A stretch of DNA of 64,000 nt. Source: Candidatus Omnitrophota bacterium (GTDB taxonomy: Bacteria; Hinthialibacterota; Hinthialibacteria; OLB16). The notes under the pieces were generated by a model, which was given only the letters and a program-made list of their open reading frames with translations, made no database searches and was not told the DNA's origin. The position numbers and the translations under genes were made by a program. Location: assembly GCA_020632575.1 (NCBI GenBank), contig JACKFH010000017.1, forward strand, positions 10,059 to 74,058, given 5' to 3'. Shown here piece by piece: positions 1 through 9,952 of the stretch (its first letter is position 1; the number at the start of each line of letters is the position of its first letter).

Positions 1-4
1 ACCG

Positions 5-2101
5 ATGAAACCGCAATGGAGAGAATGGCTGGCCTATGCTCTCCTGATCCTGTTCGCTTTTCTGCTCCGCTTGCCGCATTTCACCCCGCTCGCCCTCATC
101 GGATCGGATGGCAGTGAGTATGTTTATTGTGTGCAGGAGGGGGTTTTCCCCCATTCTCCCTACATCCTCCACATGTGGGCGGGATTTCTTCTGGATCCGA
201 TCATCCGGCTGGATTGGGGATACTCGGCGCTGTCGATGGTCTCCAACCTCCTTTCGATTCTCCTGTTCGGAGGGGTGGTTCGCGCCCTGACCGGCTCGTT
301 CTGGTCCGGCTGGTTCGCGGCGCTCGTTCTGACTGTAACCCCAGTCTCCATTCGTTTCGCCGGTTTCCAGGAGGTCTATGCTTTCCAGTTCTTTTGGATC
401 GCCCTGTGCTGGTATCTGCTCCTTCGTAAGCGGTCTTTCTTCTGGTCCGGGGTCGCCTTGGGAGCGGCTTTTTCCACCCATACTGGGACCGTGTTCGCTG
501 GGCCCGCGACCGCGGTTTTGATTTATCAATGTGTGGAGGACCGTCTCCTTTCGCGAAAGACATTGCTCGGATACGTGAAGTTCAGCCTGGGGTTCCTTGC
601 TCCGGTGGTTCTCGCTTTCGGGTGGCTGACCTCCATCTGGGTGACAAAGAGCAACCAGCCCCTCTCTTTGCTCCCCGTGTTCATTCGCGGGGCCGCACCC
701 TCTCCGAATTTAGGTCTCTTATTCGGGCCTCAAGCGGGGGATTATCTCGAGGAGCAGATCTTCCGAACCTGGAATGATCTGTCGAATTTGGAGGTAATCG
801 GACCAGCTCTTCTTGCCGGCGGCGTTCTCAGTTTCGCGCTGGTTCCGATATCAAGGAGCCTTCCTTGGCTGCTCCTCACGCTACCTTACTTGCTCTATGA
901 AGTTGCCATGGGATACGCCCTCGATCCCGGTATTTTCTTAATCTTCGTCGCGCCTACTGTGTCGGTCGGGGTGGGATATTTGTTTTGGAGATTTCTGGCA
1001 TTTAACCGGAAGGGATGGGGTTTGATCCTCCTCATCCCGCTGATCGCGATTGGCCTCGGAGCGAGTTTCACTCTCAAGGATTTTCAAAGGACCGCCGAGG
1101 TGCGAAATCTTCTCCCTTGGATCCAACCCAACAGCGCCACCATGGCGCTCTCCCGATTTGTAGAGGAACACTCGCCCGAGGACACGCTTCTGATCCAGCC
1201 AGTGGACTGGGACCCAACGGGCCTTGCGAGCACCCTTTATTCCCATCGCACCCCCCTCTTCAACGATGGCGAAATACTCCTCCAGGAACCCTGGAAGCCG
1301 CTATTCACCAACCCTGTTTTCAAGCACGTGCGATCAGTAAAGACCGAGGATTTCGATCGTTGGCTGGATGAGGATCGTCCCATCCTCTGTTTCGATGAAG
1401 ACCCTTTCACATCCTGGGGTTGTTACTGGCCCTATGTCGATTTCGAAAAACTCGAAACGCGACCGATCCTCTGGCTCGAACAAAACCAATCAGGGACCAG
1501 CCAGGGGTGGGAGGACGCATTCCCTCTCGCCTCATTCGAACCGGGGGTTGAACCTCCCCCCTCCCGATTCGCCCTCCATATCCCGGAATCAGCGGGACGA
1601 GCCACTGTCGAACTCCCGGTGTTCCGTCCGATTCTTTACCGGATCGCACGCAAATCCGACCCGCCCGGCCATCCGGAGTGGGCGAGAAAACTCCAGGAAT
1701 TGGTTCCGGAAAACCAACGCGGCGATGTTCCCAAGATCCGCCTGATGGGTGTGGGGTTCGAGGCCAAAGAGGGAGCGATTGAAGCGACTGTTCCCACCTT
1801 GGCGGGCAAGGCGCATATTCTCCGCCTCACGGTCAATTCGCATGGCGCCGACTACATCGTGGAATGCCAGGTGAAAAATCATGGACGATGGATATCGGTG
1901 GGCCGTGATATGGAGAAAATTGTAACCGGCCCTCCCATGCAATTCGCCGATCTCTATTTCAAAGTGCCGAAGGAATTGGTTGAGAGCAGTGTCCTGGAGA
2001 TTCGTTTCCGCGCGATTCTTGGAACCGAGCGGATGAACGCCTATCGTGTTTCAGTTGCGGCTGTGCCGCCTGATCCGCCTCATCCTCCCGTGGATTATTG
2101 A
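5..2101 (+). CDS. GT-C type integral membrane glycosyltransferase (PMT/DUF2723-like)
   Basis: A 698-residue multi-spanning membrane protein. The N-terminal 370 or so residues are dominated by hydrophobic helices, beginning with a membrane segment at about residues 9-25. An acidic motif follows in the first periplasmic loop (SDGSEY, about residues 34-39), the position of the catalytic Asp/Glu in GT-C enzymes that use polyprenyl-phosphate sugars. The C-terminal 300 residues are soluble and probably periplasmic. This layout fits the PMT/DUF2723 group, which moves a sugar from a lipid carrier onto protein or glycan; the acceptor cannot be told. The ATG is 4 bases from the window edge, so an upstream start cannot be excluded, but the sequence begins like a natural N-terminus. 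A strong hairpin lies 20 bases past the stop. Confidence 0.7.
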   Translation: MKPQWREWLAYALLILFAFLLRLPHFTPLALIGSDGSEYVYCVQEGVFPHSPYILHMWAGFLLDPIIRLDWGYSALSMVSNLLSILLFGGVVRALTGSFWSGWFAALVLTVTPVSIRFAGFQEVYAFQFFWIALCWYLLLRKRSFFWSGVALGAAFSTHTGTVFAGPATAVLIYQCVEDRLLSRKTLLGYVKFSLGFLAPVVLAFGWLTSIWVTKSNQPLSLLPVFIRGAAPSPNLGLLFGPQAGDYLEEQIFRTWNDLSNLEVIGPALLAGGVLSFALVPISRSLPWLLLTLPYLLYEVAMGYALDPGIFLIFVAPTVSVGVGYLFWRFLAFNRKGWGLILLIPLIAIGLGASFTLKDFQRTAEVRNLLPWIQPNSATMALSRFVEEHSPEDTLLIQPVDWDPTGLASTLYSHRTPLFNDGEILLQEPWKPLFTNPVFKHVRSVKTEDFDRWLDEDRPILCFDEDPFTSWGCYWPYVDFEKLETRPILWLEQNQSGTSQGWEDAFPLASFEPGVEPPPSRFALHIPESAGRATVELPVFRPILYRIARKSDPPGHPEWARKLQELVPENQRGDVPKIRLMGVGFEAKEGAIEATVPTLAGKAHILRLTVNSHGADYIVECQVKNHGRWISVGRDMEKIVTGPPMQFADLYFKVPKELVESSVLEIRFRAILGTERMNAYRVSVAAVPPDPPHPPVDY

Positions 2102-2120
2102 ATTTCCCCCGCCCGCGATC

Positions 2121-2142
2121 GCACAAGGGTGAACCCTTGTGC
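2121..2142. repeat. 22-bp perfect hairpin (REP-like or terminator-like)
   Basis: Arms GCACAAGGGT and ACCCTTGTGC with a 2-base centre lie just after the stop of the glycosyltransferase gene. No T-run follows, so a rho-independent terminator is not well supported. The size and tight centre resemble the REP-like hairpins near the RAYT gene at 31 kb, but the sequence differs. Confidence 0.55.
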
Positions 2143-2354
2143 TCGATTCGGCCTCCTCTTTAATCATTTCGTTTTGCCAATTCTTATAGAACTCGGCTCT
2201 CGCGGGAACCATGTGGGAACAAAACCGAGACGAAATCACCACTCCAACGATAAAATAAATGAATGGAAATCGGTAAGCGATAACCCCGCACCTGTTGGGG
2301 AGTCAACAAGCGCCGAGTTGCATTGACCTTGGATGAATAGAATGGGGGTGGGGC

Positions 2355-4691
2355 ATGCCAGCCCCGAAAAAGCGCATATCCCGTTTCCGAAAGATTCTCT
2401 ACTTCGGAGTGGCCCCGTTGCTTGCGCTGGTCCTCTGCATCGGGACGATCGTTTTCAACAGCGTTCCCCACAGCACCTTTCGATCCATTGCTCTCTATTA
2501 TCACCCGTATGATGAATCGCGATGGCCAGAACGCTGGGGGCTTTGTGGGGAAGATGTCAGAGAAGAGAATCGAATCCATCGGTATTTCGGATTCGGTCTC
2601 TATTTCGGGACGATCGGGGTCCATTGGACAGTCGATCAACGGCTGATCGAACAGGCTTATTTCGGTGAACTCGAAGAAGCGCGTCGACTTCTCGAGGAAG
2701 ACCCGACTCTTATTCGCGCTCGGAACGAGATCGGTGAATCCGCCCTTCGCCTTGCGGTAGAAGGAGACGATCTCCCGTTCGTAAAACTCTCGGTGGAGAG
2801 GGGGGCGGATATAAACGAGCAGTGGTTTGGAGACACCCCTCTCTCTTGGGCCCTTCTCAACAAAAGGGACGAAATGGCCGACCTCCTCCTCTCCCTGGGC
2901 GCCGAGTACGATCTTCAGGCCGCCGCTCGAAGGGGCGACGCGAACCGAGTGAAGGATCTCCTTGCCGATACCCACATCCTTGATAAAGGAGGTAAGGGGT
3001 ATTATCGCAAAGGTGGTAAAGGATATTCTGATTGGCCTGCGTTGGTCATGGAAGAAGCGATTCATGGCGGAAATCCTCAGGTAGTCAAGGAACTCCTTGA
3101 CGCGGGTATTCCCATTGACGCAGTAAGCCAATACCAGACCCCACTTGCAACAGCCGCGAGAGCAGGGGACGCCACGATGGTCGAGTTCCTCATTTCTGAG
3201 GGAGCCAGCATAGGATTAAGCAAGGGGCCTTTTGGGGATTCCGCGCTTCTATTAGCGGTGCGTTCTGGATCGATCGAGACAGCGTCCACGCTCCTTTCCG
3301 CAGCAACAGACGTCAATGGAAAGAAAAGCGAGGGCCTGTGGACACCGCTTACCTGTGCCCTTTTCACGCAAGATTCAGAAATGCTCCGGTTTCTCATACA
3401 ACAAGGAGCGGATGTGAACTTGAAGGATAAGCTTGGCAATACGCCCCTGCACGAGGCCATTGGGAAGCCGGATTTGGTCCAAATCCTGATCGAATCCGGC
3501 ACGGATATCAACGGAAAAAATAAAAGAGGGGAGACTCCTCTCGAGTACGCATTATACCTTCGCGCGTTGATGAACGGCCCAAATGGATCAGATGCTCTTG
3601 ATGAACACGAATACCACCGCACAAGGATCCTTCTCCGCGCCATCCTGGAACAGGGGTCCGATTTGAGAGGGAGGAATGTGGACGAAGACCCTGTGAGCGG
3701 AATAAGCCAATCAATTGAAATTCTCAAGAAGCACGGCGGGGTCTACGCGGAGAATCTCCTCAACGCCATCCTGGAACGTCGTTCCGATTTGATGCGAAAG
3801 ATCCTAAAAGAAGACCCCGACTTGGCGTCGGCCCGAATAGAGAGTTCGTTTGAGGAAGACTATAACGGGCATCCCAGTAGATATCCCACCCACCTTTGCG
3901 CCCTGACAGGGTTCAAGGAAGGTCTGCAGATCTTGATGGAATTTGGCGCGGACATAAACCAGGTGGAAGGCCAGTCTTTGGGGTGGGGAGAAACGCCGCT
4001 TTCATTGGCCTTAGCCTGGGGACATCCTGACCTCGCCGATTTTATTAGGAGCCAAGGCGGCACCTATCGACCGACCATCAGGAATGCCCTTCTGGATATG
4101 AATTTGAAATTGCTGGAGGACATCCTGGAGAAAGAGCCGGAACGTCTCGACAGCAAGAAAGATTGGAGGTATCCACTGGGATCGGCAATCCGGTTGGGGT
4201 GGATCGATGCCGTCAAACTCCTTCTTTCCAAGGGAGGCTTGGCCCCGTGGTCACAATACCCCGACGCTTTCGACTGGACGCCATTCCATGCGGCGGCGGG
4301 GAAAGGAGACATCGAAATTCTCGAACTCCTGCTCAACCACAATCTGGAAAATGTGAACAATGGCGACAAACTTGAACCATTGCTCCAGGAGACGATATGG
4401 AGTTTTGATATTCCGGTTTCCATTGCGGTGAGCAGGGGGCGTGTCGATATGATCGAATACCTGCTCGATCTTGGTTTACCACCCGATACAGCGGGAAGGA
4501 ACAGTCCCACCCTGTTGGCGGTTGCTGTCATCCACAACGAGACCGAGACGGCTGAACTACTCCTTCAACGGGGCGCAGATCCAACACGCAAGCATCGACT
4601 GCAATCCTCGGCCCTCGACCTCGCCCAAAAGATAGAAGACCCCACGATGCTCGACTTGATCAAGAGATATCGCCCGAGTCTTTCCGACTAG
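2355..4691 (+). CDS. Membrane-anchored ankyrin-repeat protein
   Basis: 778 residues. A basic N-terminus is followed by one membrane helix at about residues 12-34. After about residue 100 the protein is a long series of ankyrin repeats, recognisable from recurring units such as GETPLEYAL, GNTPLHEAI and TPLATAARAGDATMVEFL. The repeat part is presumably displayed outside the inner membrane and used for protein binding; the partner is unknown. A short glycine/lysine/tyrosine duplication (GGKGYY...GGKGYS, about residues 213-223) interrupts the array. The ATG follows a G-rich ribosome-binding site. It converges with the HAF-repeat gene, whose stop lies 8 bases away. Confidence 0.85.
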   Translation: MPAPKKRISRFRKILYFGVAPLLALVLCIGTIVFNSVPHSTFRSIALYYHPYDESRWPERWGLCGEDVREENRIHRYFGFGLYFGTIGVHWTVDQRLIEQAYFGELEEARRLLEEDPTLIRARNEIGESALRLAVEGDDLPFVKLSVERGADINEQWFGDTPLSWALLNKRDEMADLLLSLGAEYDLQAAARRGDANRVKDLLADTHILDKGGKGYYRKGGKGYSDWPALVMEEAIHGGNPQVVKELLDAGIPIDAVSQYQTPLATAARAGDATMVEFLISEGASIGLSKGPFGDSALLLAVRSGSIETASTLLSAATDVNGKKSEGLWTPLTCALFTQDSEMLRFLIQQGADVNLKDKLGNTPLHEAIGKPDLVQILIESGTDINGKNKRGETPLEYALYLRALMNGPNGSDALDEHEYHRTRILLRAILEQGSDLRGRNVDEDPVSGISQSIEILKKHGGVYAENLLNAILERRSDLMRKILKEDPDLASARIESSFEEDYNGHPSRYPTHLCALTGFKEGLQILMEFGADINQVEGQSLGWGETPLSLALAWGHPDLADFIRSQGGTYRPTIRNALLDMNLKLLEDILEKEPERLDSKKDWRYPLGSAIRLGWIDAVKLLLSKGGLAPWSQYPDAFDWTPFHAAAGKGDIEILELLLNHNLENVNNGDKLEPLLQETIWSFDIPVSIAVSRGRVDMIEYLLDLGLPPDTAGRNSPTLLAVAVIHNETETAELLLQRGADPTRKHRLQSSALDLAQKIEDPTMLDLIKRYRPSLSD

Positions 4692-4698
4692 CGTTGTC

Positions 4699-5934
4699 CT
4701 ACAAGCCTTCCTCCACCGGCGTCATCAAAAACCCTCGCTTTTCTCCATCAATGACCCCGACCCCGATGATTTGTCCCTGGTCGTTTATGTCACTTGCGTA
4801 AAGAAGGCGTTCCCAATGGCTGTTCCTCGGCAATGCATCGTTGAGGTCATAGAATCTCCCCTTTTCGTAAAGGAAGGCGTCGCAACGGTAATCGAGTTTC
4901 TTTTTAGGGAGGAGTTTTTGAGGAATCCATTCCTCGGGGAGGTAACCCAGAATCTGGAGCCAGATCTCTCCAGATCTTGAATACTGCTCGGTTTTCCTGG
5001 TGTCGATCCAGAAGTGCCCGTTAAAATTATTCCAAAAGATCCCGACAACCTGATTCCGGTTGTTGATCTTTCGACTGTTTAAAGTGACTCCGGCGCCACC
5101 ATATTGGTCGATCACCCGCCGATCGTTAGACCATAGAAACAGGCCGCCGCCACCCTTCGTTAGATAATCTCCGACACATATCCCCTTGTCATTGATCGAT
5201 TTGAAAGTAGCAGAAGTTTGGCTCAAATTTGGATCGACCAGCCGTTCCTTGGCTGAGGCGCTCCAGATTACCGCATGGCTGTTTATCTGCCCGGGAATCC
5301 AAGCGGTTCCGACCACGACCCTATGATCGTTCATGTCCTCGAATTGGTAGGTCCGATCCTTGAGTGAGGGTTCAATCCCATCCGGCATAAGGAAAGTAAA
5401 GTTGCCGTTCGTATCGATGAACCCATGGGCTTCCTCTTTGGGAAAATGAGAGATGGTTCCACGGATTAAGGTGTCGCCACGATTGTTGTTTGCAATGGGG
5501 ACGTTTTGGACAAAGCCACGAACCCAGTGCATGCGTTCCTTGCGACATCCCTCCGGCCAGGAAAAGAGGTAGCGATAACCGCTCGCCGCCGATGGAGAAC
5601 CTCCGCTATATCCATCGATTTCGCGGTGATCATTCATAAAAACATTTCCCGAGCCTCCCATTGGGAGCAGGTGAGCCTCCCCCGTGTTGGTCACGACCAG
5701 CGAATAATAGGTCTCATTGTCGTCCTTCCAAAATTTGCCGAACCCGACCACATCTCCCAAGTTGTTGATTTGCCGGGGATCGTTCATTTGGTAGACCCCC
5801 TCTTTCTCCAACGACTGAATCGAATACCTCCGAGGCGACCTCGAAAGCGCTTTCGCCCTCAGCACCCAGATGACAGTTCCGGATACAACCAGGAGGATTC
5901 CCAGCCAAAGAATCCATTTGGGCCGCCGTTGCAT
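4699..5934 (-). CDS. HAF-repeat protein, membrane-anchored (copy 1)
   Basis: About 411 residues with one N-terminal membrane helix (WILWLGILLVV region), then repeated blocks of the form ‘IN..G.VVG’ (INNLGDVVGFG, INDKGICVGD, INNRNQVVGIF, INDQGQIIGVG). These are typical of the HAF family of extracellular repeat proteins (DUF3466-like), predicted beta-propellers of unknown function. The ATG at 5934 has a GGAGG-type site 9 bases upstream, inside the end of the preceding gene; a GTG at 5940 overlaps the upstream stop and is an alternative. It is a tandem paralogue of the next gene, with nearly identical C-terminal ends (RGFLMTPVE.GL). Confidence 0.75.
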   Translation of the reverse strand: MQRRPKWILWLGILLVVSGTVIWVLRAKALSRSPRRYSIQSLEKEGVYQMNDPRQINNLGDVVGFGKFWKDDNETYYSLVVTNTGEAHLLPMGGSGNVFMNDHREIDGYSGGSPSAASGYRYLFSWPEGCRKERMHWVRGFVQNVPIANNNRGDTLIRGTISHFPKEEAHGFIDTNGNFTFLMPDGIEPSLKDRTYQFEDMNDHRVVVGTAWIPGQINSHAVIWSASAKERLVDPNLSQTSATFKSINDKGICVGDYLTKGGGGLFLWSNDRRVIDQYGGAGVTLNSRKINNRNQVVGIFWNNFNGHFWIDTRKTEQYSRSGEIWLQILGYLPEEWIPQKLLPKKKLDYRCDAFLYEKGRFYDLNDALPRNSHWERLLYASDINDQGQIIGVGVIDGEKRGFLMTPVEEGL

Positions 5935-5936
5935 GG

Positions 5937-7190
5937 TCACAGACCCCCCTCCACCGGCGTCATCAAGAACCCCCGCTCATGTCCATCGATCAGCCCGACC
6001 CCGATGATCTGTCCCCGGTCATTAATATCTATCGCGTAGAGGAGTCGGTCCCACTCGCTCCCCCAGGGAATTGCGGCGTTGAGGTCATACAAGATTCCGT
6101 TCTCATAGAGGAAGGCGTTGGCGACAAATTCCGGAGTGCTTTCAGGGTAAAAACGACTGACCCATGTGCTTGGGAAAAGCGATAGAAACTTTCTCCACAG
6201 GCGTTCAAGCAGGTTGAGGCGGAGCATCTGGATCGGCACTCCTTCCCTCCCAAGGTTGCTTTCACAGAACAGTCCGACCACTTGGTTTCGATTGTTGATC
6301 TTTATGGGGCGAAGGTTCAGATAGTGATCCAAATATTCATCGATTAGTTTTTCGCTCTCGTTCCAAAAAAAAATTCCCTCGCCATGATCTGCTTTGAACA
6401 ATCCAACACATACATTCGAATCATTGATGGACATTAAGTTGCACTGTCGGGACGCGTCATAGATTTCGGGAACTCTGAGTCCGCCGGTCACGGACCAGAT
6501 CAGGCCTTCGTTCGAGCGGGTATCCGGTCCGAATTCTCCGCCAACGACAATTTGCTTCTCATTGATATCGCTGAAATAAATTAGCCTGTTTGATCCATTT
6601 TTGGAGGAATCAGTCTCCGGAAGAAGCATCTCTTGGTAATGACCGTTCGCATCCACCAAATAGAACTCCTCCGAGGCCCGTAGCACGGAATCTCCATGTC
6701 CGTTTCCCGCGAAGAAGAGCTTCGAACCAGGTAGGTCGAGCCATTCGCCAGTTGCTCGTAAGACTTTTTCTCCAACGATCTTTGCGCGAATAGCAACATA
6801 AGGAGTGGCGCCGGTGTACCCATCGATCAATCGGTCTTCATCGATATGGGTTGGATACCAAATTCCCGGAACCGCAAGGTATGCATTGTCGCCGACATAC
6901 GCCAAACCCGCGCGCGCCTCCCCGGTTCCCGATTGGATCCAGCCGGATCCCACGACATCCCCCCGTTCGCTCAAATCCCGAGGTTCGGCGATTCTCATCC
7001 CCTCGCCATTGGATAGATCGAGTATCTCATACTCCCTCGGCAACTCCGGCCAACGACTTTGCCTGTAAACCCAAAACCCTGACAGCAGGACGAGGACAAG
7101 AATTCCGATACCCGCAAAAGTCCTGAGGGAATTTCGTTGCTCCGAGTAAGAAACCGGCGGTTGATCCGTTGACATGGTGGATAAGCCCAT
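5937..7190 (-). CDS. HAF-repeat protein, membrane-anchored (copy 2)
   Basis: About 417 residues, same architecture as its downstream neighbour: an N-terminal membrane helix (GIGILVLVLLSGFWVY), then HAF-type ‘IN..G.VVG’ units (ISEKGDVVGSG-like blocks, INEKQIVVGGEF, INDSNVCVGLF, INNRNQVVGLF, INDRGQIIGVG). The frame is open up to 7382, but the upstream stretch is not protein-like and covers two hairpins. The ATG at 7190 with AGGGG 11 bases upstream is the best start; 7175 is also possible. The two genes overlap or abut and are probably co-transcribed. Function unknown; the membrane anchor suggests periplasmic or surface exposure. Confidence 0.72.
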   Translation of the reverse strand: MGLSTMSTDQPPVSYSEQRNSLRTFAGIGILVLVLLSGFWVYRQSRWPELPREYEILDLSNGEGMRIAEPRDLSERGDVVGSGWIQSGTGEARAGLAYVGDNAYLAVPGIWYPTHIDEDRLIDGYTGATPYVAIRAKIVGEKVLRATGEWLDLPGSKLFFAGNGHGDSVLRASEEFYLVDANGHYQEMLLPETDSSKNGSNRLIYFSDINEKQIVVGGEFGPDTRSNEGLIWSVTGGLRVPEIYDASRQCNLMSINDSNVCVGLFKADHGEGIFFWNESEKLIDEYLDHYLNLRPIKINNRNQVVGLFCESNLGREGVPIQMLRLNLLERLWRKFLSLFPSTWVSRFYPESTPEFVANAFLYENGILYDLNAAIPWGSEWDRLLYAIDINDRGQIIGVGLIDGHERGFLMTPVEGGL

Positions 7191-7252
7191 TGTGACATGA
7201 ACCCCTATTCTGAGGTATAGTTGGAGGGATGCGGACCCCATTGGGCCAAGAC

Positions 7253-7310
7253 CGGACTCAGTCCGTTTTAACGGACTTCGATCTGCGTAGCGACGGAATT
7301 GATTCCGTCG
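7253..7310. repeat. Cluster of overlapping palindromes in a divergent intergenic region
   Basis: Three inverted repeats lie between the divergent genes starting at 7190 and 7394: CGGACT-c-AGTCCG at 7253-7265, AGTCCGTT-tt-AACGGACT at 7260-7277, and CGACGGAAT-tg-ATTCCGTCG at 7291-7310. The first two share the same AGTCCG arm, so they are mutually exclusive structures. Possible operators, REP-like elements or transcript structures. Confidence 0.5.
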
Positions 7311-7393
7311 CGGGCTTGATTTGTTGAAGAAATTTTGCGTCGGAAGAAAACCAGATTGCCTGATTAACCAGTTCTTATTCAAGGAGCCCCCTC

Positions 7394-8770
7394 ATGACTC
7401 GCTTCACATTCGTTTTCACTCTCCTCGTTGTTCTTTCAGTCCCTGCCTTCTCCCAAGAAGAAAAAGACGAGGGCGTCCAGATCACCGTCTACAACAACGA
7501 CCTCGCGGTGGTGAAGGATCGCCGCAAGATGGAGATTCCCGAGGGGGTTGGAAAGGTGGAGTTCACGGATGTGGCCACTCGAATCGACGCCACTTCAGTG
7601 CGCTTCGAAAGCCTGACCGACCCGAACACCTCGGTCCTCGAACAGAATTACGAGTACGATCTCGTCGGTCCCTCCAAGTTGTTGGAAAAGTACATTGATG
7701 AACAGGTCCGTCTCTTCACCAAGGATGGCGAGCTCCATGAGGGCAAACTGCTTTCCCAAGCCGAGGGTCAAATTGTCCTACAGGAGGAGGAGGATGGTCA
7801 AATCAAGATTGTCACCGGTGGGGAAAACATCTACCGGGTCGAACTCATGAGCCTCCCCGAAGGACTCATCACCCGCCCCACCCTGGTTTGGGAGACTCGC
7901 TCCGAGAAGGGGGGCGAGCAACTCTGTCAGGTCTCTTACATGACCAATGGAATTGGATGGTCGGCCGATTATCTGGCGGTGGTCAATGAAGATGACACCG
8001 GTCTCGATCTGACCGGTTGGGTCACTCTGGACAATCAGTCGGGAGCCACTTACGAGCAAGCAAAACTCAAACTGATCGCTGGAGATGTCCAAAGAGTTCA
8101 GGAGCGGGGCGTCCAAAAAATGCGAGCCTTCGCAATGGAGGACTCAGTGGCGGCCGCGCCTCCCCAGTTCGAGGAGAAGAGTTTTTTCGAATATCACCTC
8201 TACACCCTCCAACGCCCGACCACGATCAAGCAGGCGCAGACGAAACAGGTCCAGCTCCTCTCCGCGGATGATGTAAAGGGGGAAAAGACTTACACCTACA
8301 ATGGCTCCCGCAACGGCGAAAAAGTCGAGGTGAAGATGAAGTTCAAGAATTCCGAGGAGAATAACATGGGAATGCCCTTGCCCGGCGGCAAGGTACGCGC
8401 GTTCAAGATGGACAGCGATGGCTCCCTCGAGTTTGTCGGCGAGGATCGCATCGATCACACTCCAAGACAGGAGGAGGTCGAATTGAAACTCGGGAACGCC
8501 TTCGACATTGTCGGCGAGAGAAAGCAGACTGACCACAAGACGATTGTTCAAAACCGTATCAACGAAGATTCCTATGAAATCGAATTGCGCAACCGAAAGA
8601 AGGACGAGGCGGTCACCATCCGGGTCGAGGAGCCGGTTTGGGGAGATTGGGAAGTCATCCAGTCAAGCGAAAAGCCTCAAACCGAGGACGCCAACACCCT
8701 TTATTTCGAGGTGGATGTCCCGGCCGATACGGTCAAGACGGTGACCTACACGGTGCGGACCAAGAGGTGA
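7394..8770 (+). CDS. Exported DUF4139 domain protein
   Basis: 458 residues. The first 20 residues form a clear Sec signal peptide (FVFTLLVVLSVPAFSQ). The mature start ‘ITVYNNDLAVVKDRRKMEIPEGVGKVEF’ and the following beta-rich region (ATRIDATSVRF, then VSYMTNGIGWSADYLAVV near residue 185) are hallmarks of DUF4139 family proteins. Their biochemical role is not established. A helical, charged middle part links to a beta-sandwich C-terminus. A ribosome-binding site (AAGGAG) precedes the ATG. It is probably periplasmic or surface-associated. The next gene starts 87 bases on, so co-transcription is possible but unproven. Confidence 0.75.
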   Translation: MTRFTFVFTLLVVLSVPAFSQEEKDEGVQITVYNNDLAVVKDRRKMEIPEGVGKVEFTDVATRIDATSVRFESLTDPNTSVLEQNYEYDLVGPSKLLEKYIDEQVRLFTKDGELHEGKLLSQAEGQIVLQEEEDGQIKIVTGGENIYRVELMSLPEGLITRPTLVWETRSEKGGEQLCQVSYMTNGIGWSADYLAVVNEDDTGLDLTGWVTLDNQSGATYEQAKLKLIAGDVQRVQERGVQKMRAFAMEDSVAAAPPQFEEKSFFEYHLYTLQRPTTIKQAQTKQVQLLSADDVKGEKTYTYNGSRNGEKVEVKMKFKNSEENNMGMPLPGGKVRAFKMDSDGSLEFVGEDRIDHTPRQEEVELKLGNAFDIVGERKQTDHKTIVQNRINEDSYEIELRNRKKDEAVTIRVEEPVWGDWEVIQSSEKPQTEDANTLYFEVDVPADTVKTVTYTVRTKR

Positions 8771-8857
8771 TTGCCAACCGTGAGTTTTCGTGGAAGGGTC
8801 AGGTCATTCTATGATAGGCCGGGTTACTAATCGGGACTCGACGAAATTGATTTGGTG

Positions 8858-9952
8858 ATGCCGAAAAAGAAAAATCGACCCTGGGTCTGGAATTTCGGAT
8901 TGCTCCTCGGTTCGACCCTATTCGCCTTGTTGCTTGCCGAACTGATGGCGCGGGATCTTGTTTCCCATGAGTTTCTCCGGATCCGGTATTATCGATTCGC
9001 GACTGTCCTGAATTTGATCCCCGAGACCTCGGAATTCGATGAAAAACTGGGGTTCAAAATCCGACCAAACCTCGATTACGAATTCGTGAATCCGGATTAT
9101 GACACCCATGTCCGCACCAATTCCATGGGTTTCCGGGATGATGAGGAGTCTCTCGATTCCCCGCGTTTCCTTTTTCTCGGAGATTCCTTCACGTTTGGAT
9201 GGGGTGTGGAAGAAGAGGAAGGTTTCGTCTCGCTCTTCGAGAAACGGAGCGGAGAAAAATCCCTCAACATGGGAGTTCCGGGCTACAACATCATCCAAGA
9301 AACCCGTCTCTTAGATATGACCTACCCGAGGATTCAGGGCGAGGACCAGGTTGTGGTGTTGGTTCTCTACGACAACGACGTCTATGAGAACTCTTACCCA
9401 CTGTACAGCCCATTCCCGACCATTCGCAAAAAAGGGGATGAAATCATCCAAAGAGACCCGGTCGAGGAATGCTTTCGAATCGCACAAGTCCAACACATCC
9501 CATCGTTCAAACGGAACCTCCGTCGATGGTCGCTCTTAGCCGACTTGGCGATGCTTCACCTGGATCCTGGAGAGCCGGCGATTCTCCCGGATGGCGAATC
9601 CCCCATCGACTACGATCCCGAAACCGATGGGGTGGCGTTCACCCTGACAGAAAGTTTCGAACCGGCTCTGCGCCTCCTTCAATCCGAACTCGAAAAACAC
9701 GATCTGCCGCTGTATGCCGTTTATATCCCGCCGGTAGGAGGTCTGGCGGGGGAGCGGCGTCCTTTCGCGGACACATTTAATGAAACGATGGATAAACTCG
9801 GAATCCCTCACCTCGATCTGACTCCGTTTCTGACAGTCGAGGATTATTACTTCATCGACTGTCATTGGAGGCCCTCCGGCCAAGCCAAAGCCGCCGACGC
9901 CATCTTCGATTTCCTCGGAAATCAGGGGTTGCTTCGGCCGGAAACGAACTGA
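8858..9952 (+). CDS. Membrane-anchored SGNH/GDSL-fold protein (copy 1)
   Basis: 364 residues from the ATG; in-frame TTG and GTG codons lie just upstream at 8852 and 8855. One N-terminal membrane helix (about residues 10-28). SGNH blocks are visible: GDSFTFGWG (block I, nucleophile Ser), GVPGYN (block II), YDND (block III, Asn) and DCHWRPSGQ near the C-terminus (block V, Asp and His). Members of this fold act as esterases or O-acetyltransferases/esterases on surface polysaccharides (AlgX/AlgJ-like), so a periplasmic glycan O-acetyl role is plausible but inferred. A paralogue follows at 10220. Confidence 0.75.
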   Translation: MPKKKNRPWVWNFGLLLGSTLFALLLAELMARDLVSHEFLRIRYYRFATVLNLIPETSEFDEKLGFKIRPNLDYEFVNPDYDTHVRTNSMGFRDDEESLDSPRFLFLGDSFTFGWGVEEEEGFVSLFEKRSGEKSLNMGVPGYNIIQETRLLDMTYPRIQGEDQVVVLVLYDNDVYENSYPLYSPFPTIRKKGDEIIQRDPVEECFRIAQVQHIPSFKRNLRRWSLLADLAMLHLDPGEPAILPDGESPIDYDPETDGVAFTLTESFEPALRLLQSELEKHDLPLYAVYIPPVGGLAGERRPFADTFNETMDKLGIPHLDLTPFLTVEDYYFIDCHWRPSGQAKAADAIFDFLGNQGLLRPETN

